A model generated the notes under the pieces. It did not search any database and was not told where the DNA came from. It saw only the letters and a list, made by a program, of their open reading frames with translations. The translations under genes and the position numbers were made by a program. Positions 7,561 to 16,140 of a stretch of 25,030 bases of DNA are shown in pieces; position 1 is the first letter of the stretch; each line of letters opens with the position of its first letter. The DNA is from DATCZB01 sp035513215 (lineage in GTDB: Bacteria > Pseudomonadota > Gammaproteobacteria > Steroidobacterales > Rariloculaceae), in contig DATKCK010000031.1 of assembly GCA_035513215.1 (NCBI GenBank), forward strand, positions 1 to 25,030. Reading direction: 5' to 3'.

Positions 7561-9420
7561 ATGAAGCGCACGCTCACCGTGATCGTACTTGGCCTGGCCG
7601 CGCTGGCTCTGCTCGTCGGCGCCGCAATCAAGTCGCGTTCGATTCCGCTCGAGACCCATATCGCGCGGTATACGCTCGACTCTGACATCAAGCGGCTCGA
7701 CGACGAGCTCGTGACTCTCGTCAACTCGCTCGAGACGGCCTGGCAGTCGAGTCAGGCGCCCGGCGAAGCCGCGGTCGCCCTGCATCAGCGTATCGTCGCG
7801 AGCCCCGAGATTCTGTCGCGGTCGGTCGCACTGATCCCCGGCAACTCGCTTCAGCGCGAAGGAATGCAAAACCACCTCGAGCGGGTGAAGACCACGATGG
7901 TGACGGTCGACGAGCTGACGACGACGCTGCTCGACGAGCAAGCGCAGTACTTCGACAATCTGACGCTGCTTCGCGATAGCGGCGCAGATGTCGTCCGGCA
8001 GCTTCGCGAGCTCGGACAGGCTCGAGTCGCCGCCGATCTGTTTCAGCTTGTCGCCGAAACGATCGAGTTCGCGGGCTCCGACAGGCCCATCGGCGAGTAC
8101 GAGATCCGCCGCTTGCTGACGAGTCTGACTCGTGATCAGCGCATCGACGCCACGGTCGGCAACCTGAGCGGGCCGCTGCTCGCGGCAGTCACGTCGATCC
8201 TCGCGGCCAAGGACGATATTCGAAGCCGCCTCACGCAGCTCGGTTCGGTCTCGCTGATCGCGAACGCCGATGCGCTGAATCTCGCCGCGGCCTCCGCCTA
8301 CCAGAGCGCGACGTCGAGCGCGGAAAGCGCGCGGACCATGCTCTCGATCTACGCCGTCGTCATGCTTTTGAGTGTCGGCGTGATCGGGTTTCGCCTGAGC
8401 GGCAGCTACCGGGAGCTCAATCGCGCCAACGAAGAGCTCGCCCTGCTCAACGAGTCGCTCGAGCAGCGCGTGCACGAGCGCACCGAGGACTTGAGCAACG
8501 CGCTCGCCGAGCTCAAGGAGTCTCAGGTGCAGCTCGTGCAGGCGGAGAAGATGTCCTCGCTCGGCCAGCTCGTGGCGGGGATCAGTCACGAGATCAACAC
8601 GCCTTTGCTCTACCTCGCCAACAACGCGAGCCTGATCCAGGAGCGGATTGCGGCGCTTCAGGAGTACGTGCAAAGGAGCGCCGAGGCCCTGTCCCTGAAC
8701 CCGTCGGACTTCGACGATCGCTCCGAGTATCAGGCGCGTCTGATCCAGGGCCTGAAGAAGCTCAAGCTCCTGCTCCGCGAGCTCGAGCTCGAGGCATCCG
8801 TCGAGGAAATCGTCGACCTGAATCGCGACAGCATCGAGGGGCTCGCCGATCTCACCGAGATGGCGCAGAGCCTGAAGGACTTCAGCCGGCTCGATCGCGC
8901 TCCGGTCGACAGCTTCGACGTCAACGCCGGTCTCGACAAGACACTGAACATCGCGCGCAACATCGTCAAACACAAGGCCGAGGTCAGAAAGTTCTACGGC
9001 GAGATCCCCAGGATCGAGTGCTCGCCTTCGAAGATCAACCAGGTCTTCCTCAATCTGATCACCAATGCGGCGCAGGCTATCGAGGACCACGGAGAAATCG
9101 TCATCTCGACCAAACTCAAGGGCGACAGCCACATCGTCATCGCCATCTCCGACACGGGCTGCGGCATTCCCGAGGAGAATCTCGCAAAGATCCGCGATCC
9201 GTTCTTCACGACCAAGGAAGTCGGCACAGGCACGGGCCTCGGCCTTTCGATCGTCGACGAGATCGTGCGCAGCCACGGCGGCGAGCTGCTCGTCGATTCG
9301 AAAGTCGGCAAGGGCTCGACGTTCGCGGTCGTGCTGCCGATCAAGCACGAGAACGAGCCGGACGTGGGCGAGGTCGAGTGCGATGCCGTCGCCGACGCGT
9401 GGTTGGCGGAGGCCGTCTAG
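7561..9420 (+). CDS. Membrane sensor histidine kinase with helical periplasmic sensor (DAHL-like)
   Basis: 619 residues. A first membrane segment (about 5-22), a largely helical periplasmic domain (about 28-255) resembling the DAHL sensor family, a second membrane segment (about 260-280) and a coiled coil (about 283-330) precede the kinase core. The phospho-acceptor is H343 in AGISHEINTP; a long helical insert (about 355-435) separates it from the N box FLNLITNAAQAI (N502), the G1 box DTGCGIP (531-537), PFFTTK and the G2 box GTGTGLGLS. It ends directly against the next ATG, so it pairs with the regulator at 9421. An AGGAGG at 7531-7536 is 24 bases before the ATG and has no in-frame start, so translation initiation is unclear. 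The signal is unknown. Confidence 0.93.
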   Translation: MKRTLTVIVLGLAALALLVGAAIKSRSIPLETHIARYTLDSDIKRLDDELVTLVNSLETAWQSSQAPGEAAVALHQRIVASPEILSRSVALIPGNSLQREGMQNHLERVKTTMVTVDELTTTLLDEQAQYFDNLTLLRDSGADVVRQLRELGQARVAADLFQLVAETIEFAGSDRPIGEYEIRRLLTSLTRDQRIDATVGNLSGPLLAAVTSILAAKDDIRSRLTQLGSVSLIANADALNLAAASAYQSATSSAESARTMLSIYAVVMLLSVGVIGFRLSGSYRELNRANEELALLNESLEQRVHERTEDLSNALAELKESQVQLVQAEKMSSLGQLVAGISHEINTPLLYLANNASLIQERIAALQEYVQRSAEALSLNPSDFDDRSEYQARLIQGLKKLKLLLRELELEASVEEIVDLNRDSIEGLADLTEMAQSLKDFSRLDRAPVDSFDVNAGLDKTLNIARNIVKHKAEVRKFYGEIPRIECSPSKINQVFLNLITNAAQAIEDHGEIVISTKLKGDSHIVIAISDTGCGIPEENLAKIRDPFFTTKEVGTGTGLGLSIVDEIVRSHGGELLVDSKVGKGSTFAVVLPIKHENEPDVGEVECDAVADAWLAEAV

Positions 9421-10449
9421 ATGGCGGTCGCGATGACGCCTGCCGCGAGGAAGCCTCAGGTGCTGTTCGTCGACGACGAGCAGCGCGTCCTGAACTCGAT
9501 GCGGATCATGTTCCGGCGCGAATTCGATCTGCACCTTGCCAACAGCGGCAAGGAAGCCCTCGACATCATCGGCAACGCGGACATCGACGTCATCGTCGCC
9601 GATCACCGCATGCCGCAGATGACGGGCGTCGAAGTGCTGACCCAGGTTCGCTCGATGTCGCCGCGAACGGTCAGGATTCTCCTGACCGGTTATGCCGACC
9701 TCGACGCCGTCGAAGGCTCGATCAACGACGGAGAAGTCTTCCGCTTTCTGACCAAGCCCTGCCCGCCGGATCAGCTTCGCAACACGGTCGCGCTTGCCGT
9801 CAAGGTCGCGCAGCAGCGCCCGGCTTCGGCCCCCGAGCCCGAGCCGGAGCCGGTGGCCGATCTGGTGCCCGAGACGACGCCAGCGGAGCCGCGGCCGCCG
9901 CTGATGTCCGTCGGGGTCCCAGCGGCCGCCGCGAGCGCAGCCAGCCGCGAGCGTCTCGCTCAGGGCCTCGGCATCGTCGTATTCACGACCGACGAAGAGG
10001 TGCTTAGCACCGTGCAGCACGCCGTCCGCGGCCGCCTGCCCGTCTACTCGGCGACGAACATCGTCAAGGTCGTCAAGATTCTGACCGAGCACCGGCCCGG
10101 CGTGCTGCTGACCGATATCTCCGACGACAAGGCGACGATCCAGTCGATGACGGCGAGGCTCAAGGAACACCTGCCGGAGCTCGTGACGATCGCCGTGTCC
10201 CTGCACCGCGACGTTCTCGACATGGTCTGGCTCATCAACCACGGCCAGATCTTCCGCTTCCTGCGCAAGCCCTTGTCGCCGGGGCGCTGTGCGGTCAGCC
10301 TCCAGGCCGCGCTGAAGCACCACCGGATGCTGCTGAAGAATCCCGACATGGTCCAGCGCTACAAGATCGAGGCGTCGGATGAGAGCGGCCTCGTCGGCGG
10401 AGTCATGGCGAAGCTCAGGAACGTGCGCCGGCTCTGGGCTTCCGCATAG
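9421..10449 (+). CDS. Response regulator with two receiver domains and no output domain
   Basis: 342 residues, cognate of the kinase just upstream (start abuts its stop). Receiver 1 (about 12-130) is canonical: D18/D19, phospho-acceptor D61 in VIVADHRMPQMTG, T89 and K112 in FLTKPC. A Pro/Glu-rich linker (about 137-165) follows. Receiver 2 (about 183-305) is divergent: only D191 of the acidic pair, a candidate acceptor D232 in VLLTDIS, and K283 in FRFLRKP, with serine/leucine in place of the switch threonine. No DNA-binding, HD-GYP or GGDEF domain follows; the tail is short and basic. It may act by protein-protein contact or phosphotransfer. Confidence 0.9.
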   Translation: MAVAMTPAARKPQVLFVDDEQRVLNSMRIMFRREFDLHLANSGKEALDIIGNADIDVIVADHRMPQMTGVEVLTQVRSMSPRTVRILLTGYADLDAVEGSINDGEVFRFLTKPCPPDQLRNTVALAVKVAQQRPASAPEPEPEPVADLVPETTPAEPRPPLMSVGVPAAAASAASRERLAQGLGIVVFTTDEEVLSTVQHAVRGRLPVYSATNIVKVVKILTEHRPGVLLTDISDDKATIQSMTARLKEHLPELVTIAVSLHRDVLDMVWLINHGQIFRFLRKPLSPGRCAVSLQAALKHHRMLLKNPDMVQRYKIEASDESGLVGGVMAKLRNVRRLWASA

Positions 10450-10457
10450 GTCGCGCG

Positions 10458-11621
10458 ATGACGAGCCCGAACGAACAGGCCGGGGACAAGCTGTTGTGGC
10501 TCGCGGCCGGTGTTGTGGTTCTGATGGGCGCCGCCTGGCTCGTCGTCGAGGCGCCCTGGTCGCAGCCGGCGCCCGTCGCGCTCGAGGCGATGGCGATCAC
10601 CGAGCCCGAGGTCGCCCCGGCGCCGGCCGAGCCCAGGGCAAGCTCCGTGGCCTCGGCCCGCGCGGCAGCGGACCCGCTGCACACGGCCCGGATGGCGCTC
10701 GAGGCGGGCATGCTGACCGAGCCTCCCGAGTACAGCGCGTGGACGCTGTACGGCCGGATCGCGGCCGGCGAGCCCGATAACGCCGAGGCGCGAGCGGGCC
10801 TCGAGCAGGTGGCGGCAGCCTTGCTGCAACGCGGCGTCACGGCGCTCGAGCAGGGGCGCTTTGCCGACGCCGACGCGGTCGTCGCGACGGTCACCGAGAG
10901 ATTCCCGGATCACGAGGGCGCGCTCGCGCTAGCGGCCGAGATCGTGATTGCGACGACCCCGGCGGAGCCGCAGGCCCCGCCCGCCGCGGCCGAGCCCGAG
11001 CTCGTCGCCGAGGAACCCGAGCCGGTCGACCCGATTCCCGACATGCACGAGGCCGTCCGCGCGGCGATGGCGCAAAACGCGGTGCTTCGGCCGGTCGGCA
11101 CGAGCGCCGTCGATATCGTCAGCGAGATGCTCGCCACCGCGCCCGGGCACGAGCTCTCGACCGCGGCCCGCGACATGCTCATGACGGAGATGCTCGACCG
11201 CTCGGCGCAGGCGATCGAAGCGCGCGACACGAGAGCGGCGCAAACCTGGATCGATTCGGCCGCGCCTCTGGCCAATCCCGAGCTCGTGGCACGCGCGCAG
11301 GATCGCCTGACGCAGTACCTGATCGAGACCGAGACGGAGCGGCTGCTCCCCGCCTCGGAGCTCAACCCCGTGCGCGCGACGCCGCCCGAGTTTCCGCCGG
11401 CCGCCCTCGATCGCGGCATCGAAGGCTGGGTCGAGATCGAGTTTTTCGTCTCTCCCGAAGGCGAGACCGAGAATGTGACCGTGACCGACGCCTCGCACGA
11501 CCGGTACTTCCGTCAGGAGGCCGTCGCGGCCGTCGAGGGCTGGCGCTTCGAGCCCGTCGTCTTCATGGGCCGCCCGATACCGAAGCGATCGTCCACGCGT
11601 CTCGAGTTCGTCATCGATTAG
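10458..11621 (+). CDS. Membrane-anchored TonB-like protein with TonB C-terminal domain
   Basis: 387 residues: a short cytoplasmic start, one membrane segment (about 13-31), a Pro/Ala/Glu-rich periplasmic region, a TPR-like helical part (about 75-160; one helix reads GVTALEQGRFADADAVV) and a TonB C-terminal domain (about 305-387) with FPPAALDRGIEGWVEIEF and AVEGWRFEPVVFMGRP. TonB couples ExbBD energy to outer-membrane receptors, but no exbBD or receptor lies here, so a specialised or non-transport role is possible. It follows the response regulator by 8 bases and is probably in the same transcript. Confidence 0.85.
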   Translation: MTSPNEQAGDKLLWLAAGVVVLMGAAWLVVEAPWSQPAPVALEAMAITEPEVAPAPAEPRASSVASARAAADPLHTARMALEAGMLTEPPEYSAWTLYGRIAAGEPDNAEARAGLEQVAAALLQRGVTALEQGRFADADAVVATVTERFPDHEGALALAAEIVIATTPAEPQAPPAAAEPELVAEEPEPVDPIPDMHEAVRAAMAQNAVLRPVGTSAVDIVSEMLATAPGHELSTAARDMLMTEMLDRSAQAIEARDTRAAQTWIDSAAPLANPELVARAQDRLTQYLIETETERLLPASELNPVRATPPEFPPAALDRGIEGWVEIEFFVSPEGETENVTVTDASHDRYFRQEAVAAVEGWRFEPVVFMGRPIPKRSSTRLEFVID

Positions 11622-11712
11622 ACATAATCGCCGGGCGGGACGCGCCGCGCGCGGACTTGAGCTAAACTGCGTTGAACTGTCTCGGCCAAGAAGACAGAGG
11701 AGCGAAAGCGGC

Positions 11713-12759
11713 ATGCGACTTCAGTCCAGGGCAGGTATCGCCGCGCTTGCGGCGCTCGTTTTCGGCAGCAACGCGCTCGCCCAGTCGCGCTGCGACTGCA
11801 CGCGCATCGTCGGCAATTGCCAGGCGCAGGCCGCCGTCTCCGGCAGCTTCATCGACGTCACGAGCAACACCGCGCAATGCTCGCGCGTCGACTACGTCGT
11901 CGACGGCACGCCGTTCGTGACGCTCGTTCTCGACGGCGCGGCGAGAGAAGACCGCCCCGGCGGCGCAGGCGGCCCATCGTCCGTGATCGTCCAGACCTGT
12001 CAGATCTGCTTCGACAACTCGGCCGCCGCCGCAAGCGAGGAATTCGGCGCGGGTCTCGTTGCCGACGGCGAAGTCTCGCGTCTGATCGGCGTTTCGCCGG
12101 CCTACCCGCCCGCAGCGCTCGCCTCCGGCGTCGAGGGTTTCGTCGAGGTTCGCTTCGAGGTCGATGCCGACGGCCGCGTCAGCGATCCCGAGGTCGTCGC
12201 CGCCGAGCCCGAAGGCGTCTTCGAGGACGCCGCGCTCGCGGCGGTCAGCCGGTGGCGCTATACGCTGCCCGCCGACGGGCCGCAGACCGTAACCGAGCGC
12301 GTCGAGTTCACGCTCGGGAACGCTTTGTTCTCGCTCCGGCCGGGCGCCGGCGGCGCGAGCGCCGACGCCGCCGCGCGCTCAGTCGCCGCGACCGAGACCC
12401 GCCGCAACCGCTGCATTCAGGAAGACTCGAGTTACACCTTCGGCGCCGAGGTCGGTGTCAGTCTCGCCAACGCCTGCGACGAGCCGCTTTTCGTCTATAG
12501 CTGCGCGGCGGGAACGGGCCGCGACCGTAACCTCTGGGTTTGCCGCGACCCCGAAAGCGCGGGCACGGCCGACGTGCTGTCCGCGGGCCGGCTCGAGATC
12601 ACGCGGGCGCCGAACGGCGAATACTGGTGGCTCGCATGCGCCGTCGCCGACGCGGCCTGCCGCAGCGACGGGCGGCAGTGGGTCCGATCGACGGACCGGC
12701 AGTCCGCCAGCATCGACCCGCAGGGTCGAACGCGGGCGAGGCTCGCGCGCTCGTTCTAG
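11713..12759 (+). CDS. Secreted TonB-domain protein with C-terminal cysteine-containing extension
   Basis: 348 residues with a signal peptide (cleavage expected after NALA, near residue 23). A first module (about 24-100) holds paired cysteines (CDCTRIVGNC, TCQICF). A TonB C-terminal domain follows (about 118-200; YPPAALASGVEGFVEVRFEV, AVSRWRY). Unlike ordinary TonB, about 140 residues continue beyond it, with cysteines in NRCIQED, NACDEP, YSCAAG and WVCRDP, which suggests a disulfide-stabilised domain. There is no membrane anchor apart from the signal peptide. A GGAG lies 10 bases before the ATG. It is separated from the upstream TonB gene by 91 bases and faces a minus-strand gene. Function unknown. 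Confidence 0.8.
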   Translation: MRLQSRAGIAALAALVFGSNALAQSRCDCTRIVGNCQAQAAVSGSFIDVTSNTAQCSRVDYVVDGTPFVTLVLDGAAREDRPGGAGGPSSVIVQTCQICFDNSAAAASEEFGAGLVADGEVSRLIGVSPAYPPAALASGVEGFVEVRFEVDADGRVSDPEVVAAEPEGVFEDAALAAVSRWRYTLPADGPQTVTERVEFTLGNALFSLRPGAGGASADAAARSVAATETRRNRCIQEDSSYTFGAEVGVSLANACDEPLFVYSCAAGTGRDRNLWVCRDPESAGTADVLSAGRLEITRAPNGEYWWLACAVADAACRSDGRQWVRSTDRQSASIDPQGRTRARLARSF

Positions 12760-12763
12760 CGCC

Positions 12764-13195
12764 TCACTCGTCCGTCACGGTGACGAACACGCGGTAGAGG
12801 CCGACCGGAGCGTCGGCCTCTACGCGGGCCACGATGTAGCCGCTGCCCGTTTCCCGGGCCCTGATCTCAACGGGGAAGCGGTTGCTGCCGGGCACGACCG
12901 CGACGGACCGCCGCGCGCCGTTCGGCGTCGCGAGCTCGAGCATGGGCGGCAGCGTGAGCTCGAGCGTCGACTCCGGATGGGCGGCGGGCGAATCGAACAC
13001 GAGCTCGATCGTGCGCCTTTCGCCCGGCGCGAGCGTGACCGACCGAAAGCCCGCGTCGAATTCCGCGCTCGTGCCTTCGACGTTGAGTCCCGTGTAGATG
13101 ACGGTAAAGACGCTGGCGGCGAAGGCGCCGACGAAGCCTGCGGCAATCCACCTCGCGCGGCTTGACCACCGCTTCCGCTCGACGCTCGGATCCAT
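12764..13195 (-). CDS. Single-pass membrane protein with periplasmic beta domain, unknown function
   Basis: 143 residues from ATG 13195; an in-frame TTG at 13207 adds four residues and has an AGGCG upstream, so the start is open. A membrane segment (about residues 18-36) is followed by a predicted beta-sandwich with FRSVTLAPGERRTIELVFDSP and a final strand LYRVFVTVTDE, reminiscent of bacterial domains that stabilise membrane assemblies. I do not recognise a named family. It converges on the TonB-domain gene with 4 bases between the stops, and its last codons contain a perfect 12-base inverted repeat. Confidence 0.6.
   Translation of the reverse strand: MDPSVERKRWSSRARWIAAGFVGAFAASVFTVIYTGLNVEGTSAEFDAGFRSVTLAPGERRTIELVFDSPAAHPESTLELTLPPMLELATPNGARRSVAVVPGSNRFPVEIRARETGSGYIVARVEADAPVGLYRVFVTVTDE
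12794..12823. terminator. Perfect 12-bp inverted repeat near convergent gene ends
   Basis: GTAGAGGCCGAC (12794-12805) and GTCGGCCTCTAC (12812-12823) flank a six-base loop. It lies 35 bases after the stop of the secreted TonB-domain gene and inside the last codons of the opposing gene. It could stop transcription of the former, but no T-run follows on either strand. Confidence 0.45.
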
Positions 13196-13266
13196 GTCTC
13201 CCGCCAATGACGCGCCTAAGATCGGGTAGCATTGTAGCGGGTCGACGCCATCCGCCTGCCGCGCGC

Positions 13267-13535
13267 ATGAGTCGATACCAGGGCTTCATCGGCCTTGGGC
13301 TTATGTCGCTCTGTCGGAGCTGCCGGCGGGCACTCTGAGCGAGCGCAGCTATCTAATTACAAGTTATTCACTATGCGGAATGGCGAATTTCGGTAGTCTC
13401 GGCATCATGATTGGCGGCTTCAAGGTGCTCGTGCCGGAGCGACGCAGGGAAGTCGTATCGCTCGGGATGAAGTCGATCGTGGCCGGGACGCTCGCCACCT
13501 GCTCGACCGGCGCCGTCGTCGGTCTGATCAGCTAA
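13267..13535 (+). pseudogene. Remnant of a NupC-type concentrative nucleoside transporter (both ends kept, middle lost)
   Basis: From ATG 13267 about 13 codons read MSRYQGFIGLGLM, resembling the start of NupC/CNT nucleoside transporters. From about 13302 a different frame reads to the TAA at 13533-13535: LPAGTLSERSYLI, then SYSLCGMANFGSLGIMIGG, VPERRREVVSLGMKSIVAGT and LATCSTGAVVGLIS, matching the conserved CNT C-terminus (typically ALCGFANFGSIGI). CNT proteins are about 400 residues, so roughly 1 kb of middle is missing and the two ends are out of frame. No working transporter can be made. This fills the gap between the genes at 13195 and 13552. Confidence 0.82.
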
Positions 13536-13551
13536 TCGAAAGGGAGTGCCC

Positions 13552-14340
13552 ATGCCTGCCAAACGCCTGTCGGCTCTGATCGTCGCTTCACTCGGGCTCC
13601 TCGGCGGCGCCGTCGCTTGCGCCGGCACGCTGCAACAGGCCCTGAGCCGGGGCGAGCTCCGTGTCGGCGTGACGATCGCGGCACCATGGGCGATGCGCAG
13701 CGACGACGGCGAGCTCGAGGGCTTCGAGATCGACGTCGCGAAGCGTCTCGCCGCCGACATGGAGGTCGAAGTCCGATTCCTGCGCTATGACTACGACGCG
13801 CTGATTCGCGCGCTCGAGGCGGGAGAGATCGATCTGATCGCCGCCGGGCTCACGGTCACGCCCGAGCGCGCATTGCACGTGAACTTCAGCCGCCCCTATG
13901 CCACGGGCGGCATCGGCATCGCGACCAACGTCGCGACGACGGCCATGGTCGAGCGGCTCGAGGAGCTCAACGATCCCGCGTACACGATCGGCGTCGTCGG
14001 CGAATCCGTCGGCCAGGAGCTGGCGCGGCGCGTCCTGCCTCTCGCCGGCCTCGAGACCTTTCGCTCGGAGGCCGAGGCGAGCGACGCCCTCGTCGCCGGC
14101 GACGTCGACGTCTATCTCGACGAAGAGCCGATCCCTAGCTTCCTTGCGCTCGAGTACCCCGACGAGGTCGACGTGCCCATCAACCGGCCCCTGCTCGAGA
14201 CGCGCAGCGCTTTCGCGGTGACGAAGGGCGATCCGGATTTCGTCTTCTTCCTCGATGCCTGGATCGAAGCGCGCGAAGCCGACACCTGGCTGCCGTCAAC
14301 GCATCAATACTGGTTCAAGACGCTTCAATGGCGAGACTGA
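13552..14340 (+). CDS. Family 3 solute-binding protein (amino-acid type), orphan
   Basis: 262 residues with a signal peptide (about 1-22; a cysteine is present in VACAG but the lipobox is weak). The SBP_bac_3 pattern is clear: LRVGVTIAAPWAM, GFEIDVAKRLA, the IDLIAAGLTVTPERA motif, FSRPYATGG, and in lobe 2 YTIGVVGESVGQE and ALVAGDVDVYLDEEP. Such proteins bind polar amino acids or related solutes for ABC importers or act as sensors. No permease or ATPase gene is next to it, so it may use a distant transporter. ATG 13552 is chosen over GTG 13546 because GGGAG stands five bases upstream. It overlaps the next gene by 13 bases. Confidence 0.87.
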   Translation: MPAKRLSALIVASLGLLGGAVACAGTLQQALSRGELRVGVTIAAPWAMRSDDGELEGFEIDVAKRLAADMEVEVRFLRYDYDALIRALEAGEIDLIAAGLTVTPERALHVNFSRPYATGGIGIATNVATTAMVERLEELNDPAYTIGVVGESVGQELARRVLPLAGLETFRSEAEASDALVAGDVDVYLDEEPIPSFLALEYPDEVDVPINRPLLETRSAFAVTKGDPDFVFFLDAWIEAREADTWLPSTHQYWFKTLQWRD

Positions 14341-14801
14341 TTGCAACGGCATGCCTGCTCGGCGTCGCGGTTTCCGGCACGGCGCGGGCCCAGGACGACG
14401 AGGCTCGGACCGAGGCTCTGACGGAAGCTCAGGCTCAGGCTCTGACGGAAGAGACCGAGGCGCGGGACGAGACATCCGAGCCCGATCTGACGGTCCCGCC
14501 GCGCGTCGAGTCATCGCCGGCCGACGCGCGGCTCGAGCCCGCGCCCGAGGAACGCGAAGACATGCTCGAAGCCGTCGTCGCGGGCGGGCAGACGGATTTT
14601 CGCCTGCCCGATCTCGGTACGAGCTTTCGCGAGGAGGAGGAACCCGATCCGAACGACCGGATCGACGTGACGTTTCTCTATCTCTATGATCCCGACAATG
14701 TGGACCCGGCCGAAGCGGTCTTTCCGACCATCGAGGACTTGAGGCGGGTCGGCTTTCTGCGCGTTATCGAGCTGCGTTTCGGGCGCCGCTCGCGCGACTG
14801 A
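14328..14801 (+). CDS. Small secreted acidic protein, unknown function
   Basis: 157 residues with a signal peptide (about 1-21, cleavage after ARA). The first half is low-complexity and very acidic, with a short repeat (EALTEAQAQ then ALTEETEA, encoded around 14414-14460). The second half looks folded: RIDVTFLYLYDPDNVDPAEAVFPTIEDLRRVGFLRVIELRFG. I do not recognise the family. It overlaps the solute-binding protein gene and is probably translated with it, so the two may work together. It converges on the pirin gene with 25 bases between. Confidence 0.6.
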   Translation: MARLIATACLLGVAVSGTARAQDDEARTEALTEAQAQALTEETEARDETSEPDLTVPPRVESSPADARLEPAPEEREDMLEAVVAGGQTDFRLPDLGTSFREEEEPDPNDRIDVTFLYLYDPDNVDPAEAVFPTIEDLRRVGFLRVIELRFGRRSRD

Positions 14802-14826
14802 CCTTGGCAGGCGCGGCGCCGGTTTG

Positions 14827-15729
14827 TCAGGCCGGCAGCGGCATGCGCTCGTCGTCGCCCGGTATTTTCGGAAACCGGTCGGCCGCCCAGTCGTGCTTCG
14901 CGGCTTCGATCCGCGCTTCGTCACTCGCGACGAAGTTCCACCAGATCGCGCGAGGGCCTGCGAGCGGCGCCCCGCCGAGCAGCATCAGCGTCGCGGCCTC
15001 CCAAGCCCGGATCTCGCAGGCGCGCTCGTTGGCCAGCGCCAGCAGGCAGCCGGCGTCGTAGTCGTCGCCGTCGATCTTGATCGCGCCGTCAACGATATAA
15101 ATGCCGCGCTCACCGAGCTCGGGCGGAAAGTCGAGCGCGGCGCCGGGCTCGAGCCTGGCCTCGAGATAGAAGAGCGGCGACGCCGTTCGGACGGGCGACC
15201 TCGCGCCGTAGGCTTCGCCTGCGATTAGGCTGAGTCTTGCGCCATCGCGCTCGACGGCCGGCAGGTCGTTCGCCGCGACATGCTCGAAGGTCGGCTCTGC
15301 GATCTCGGCGGCTTCCGGCAGCGCGACCCAGGCCTGGGCGCCGTGCAGCCGGCTTGCCCGCGCCCGCTCGGCGTCGGTCGATCGTTCCGAGTGCGCGATG
15401 CCGCGGCCGGCCGTCATCCAGTTGAGCTCCCCGGGACGGATCGCCTGCCTCACGCCGAGACTGTCGGCATGCATCAGCTCGCCTTCGAAAAGCCAGGTCA
15501 CGGTCGCGAGCCCGATGTGCGGGTGCGGCGGCACGTCGAAGCCCTTGCCCGGCACCAGATCGCAGGGCTCAAGATGATCGAGAAAGATGAACGGCCCGAT
15601 CAGGCGCCGGCGCGCCGTCGGCCAGACGCGGTTGACCGTGAAGCCCTCGAGGGACCTCGGCCGCGGGCCGACGACGAGGTCGACGACCGTATCGAGATGC
15701 CGTCGATCCTCGATCGCCCTGTCCGCCAT
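14827..15729 (-). CDS. Pirin family protein
   Basis: 300 residues, bicupin fold. The pirin metal ligands are visible: H69 and H71 in PPHPHIG, and H113 and E115 in GRGIAHSE, plus the family signature LIGPFIFLDH and GELNWMTAGRG. Bacterial pirins include quercetin 2,3-dioxygenase-like enzymes and regulators of central metabolism; which applies is not visible. The ATG at 15729 shares its A with the TGA of the upstream VOC gene, so translation is coupled. Confidence 0.92.
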   Translation of the reverse strand: MADRAIEDRRHLDTVVDLVVGPRPRSLEGFTVNRVWPTARRRLIGPFIFLDHLEPCDLVPGKGFDVPPHPHIGLATVTWLFEGELMHADSLGVRQAIRPGELNWMTAGRGIAHSERSTDAERARASRLHGAQAWVALPEAAEIAEPTFEHVAANDLPAVERDGARLSLIAGEAYGARSPVRTASPLFYLEARLEPGAALDFPPELGERGIYIVDGAIKIDGDDYDAGCLLALANERACEIRAWEAATLMLLGGAPLAGPRAIWWNFVASDEARIEAAKHDWAADRFPKIPGDDERMPLPA

Positions 15730-16118
15730 CAGTCGGCCGTCGCGCCCTCGGGCAGCATGCAGAAGGTGCAAAGCTTGTTGCCGTCGAGATCGCGAAAGTA
15801 AGCGCCGTAGAACTGGCCGAATCGCTGGCCCGGCGCGCCCTCGTCGGTGGCGCCGAGCTCCAGCGCGCGGGCATGAACGGTCTTGACCTGCTCGGGCCCC
15901 GAGGCCATCAGTGAGACCATCATGCCGTTGCCGACCGACGCGGCCTTGCCGTCGAAAGGCTTGCAGACGCCGACGCCGGGCGAATGCTCGCCGGCGCTCC
16001 ACGCTACGAGCCTGTCGTTCTCCATGAAGCGCTTGGCGCCGAAAAAGCCCAGCAACTCATCGTAGAACCCGGTAGCCCTGTCAAGATCATTCGTGCCGAT
16101 TGTGACGTAGCCGATCAT
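15729..16118 (-). CDS. VOC (glyoxalase/dioxygenase) family protein
   Basis: 129 residues with one pair of beta-alpha-beta-beta-beta units of the vicinal oxygen chelate fold: MIGYVTIGTNDLDRATGFYDELLGFFGA at the start and YGAYFRDLDGNKLCTFC at the end. Such proteins include glyoxalase I-like enzymes, resistance proteins and dioxygenases; the substrate is not visible. GGGAG lies seven bases before the ATG. It sits 22 bases after tRNA-Thr(TGT) on the same strand, so it may be transcribed by read-through from the tRNA promoter. Confidence 0.85.
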   Translation of the reverse strand: MIGYVTIGTNDLDRATGFYDELLGFFGAKRFMENDRLVAWSAGEHSPGVGVCKPFDGKAASVGNGMMVSLMASGPEQVKTVHARALELGATDEGAPGQRFGQFYGAYFRDLDGNKLCTFCMLPEGATAD

Positions 16119-16140
16119 CGTTGTTCTCCCTGATTATCGA

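Noticed and set aside
7543..10323. A 926-codon open frame on the minus strand opposite the histidine kinase and response regulator
   Set aside because: It is composition-driven: Arg/Gly/Asp/His-rich with no domain, and the plus strand carries two clear signalling genes.
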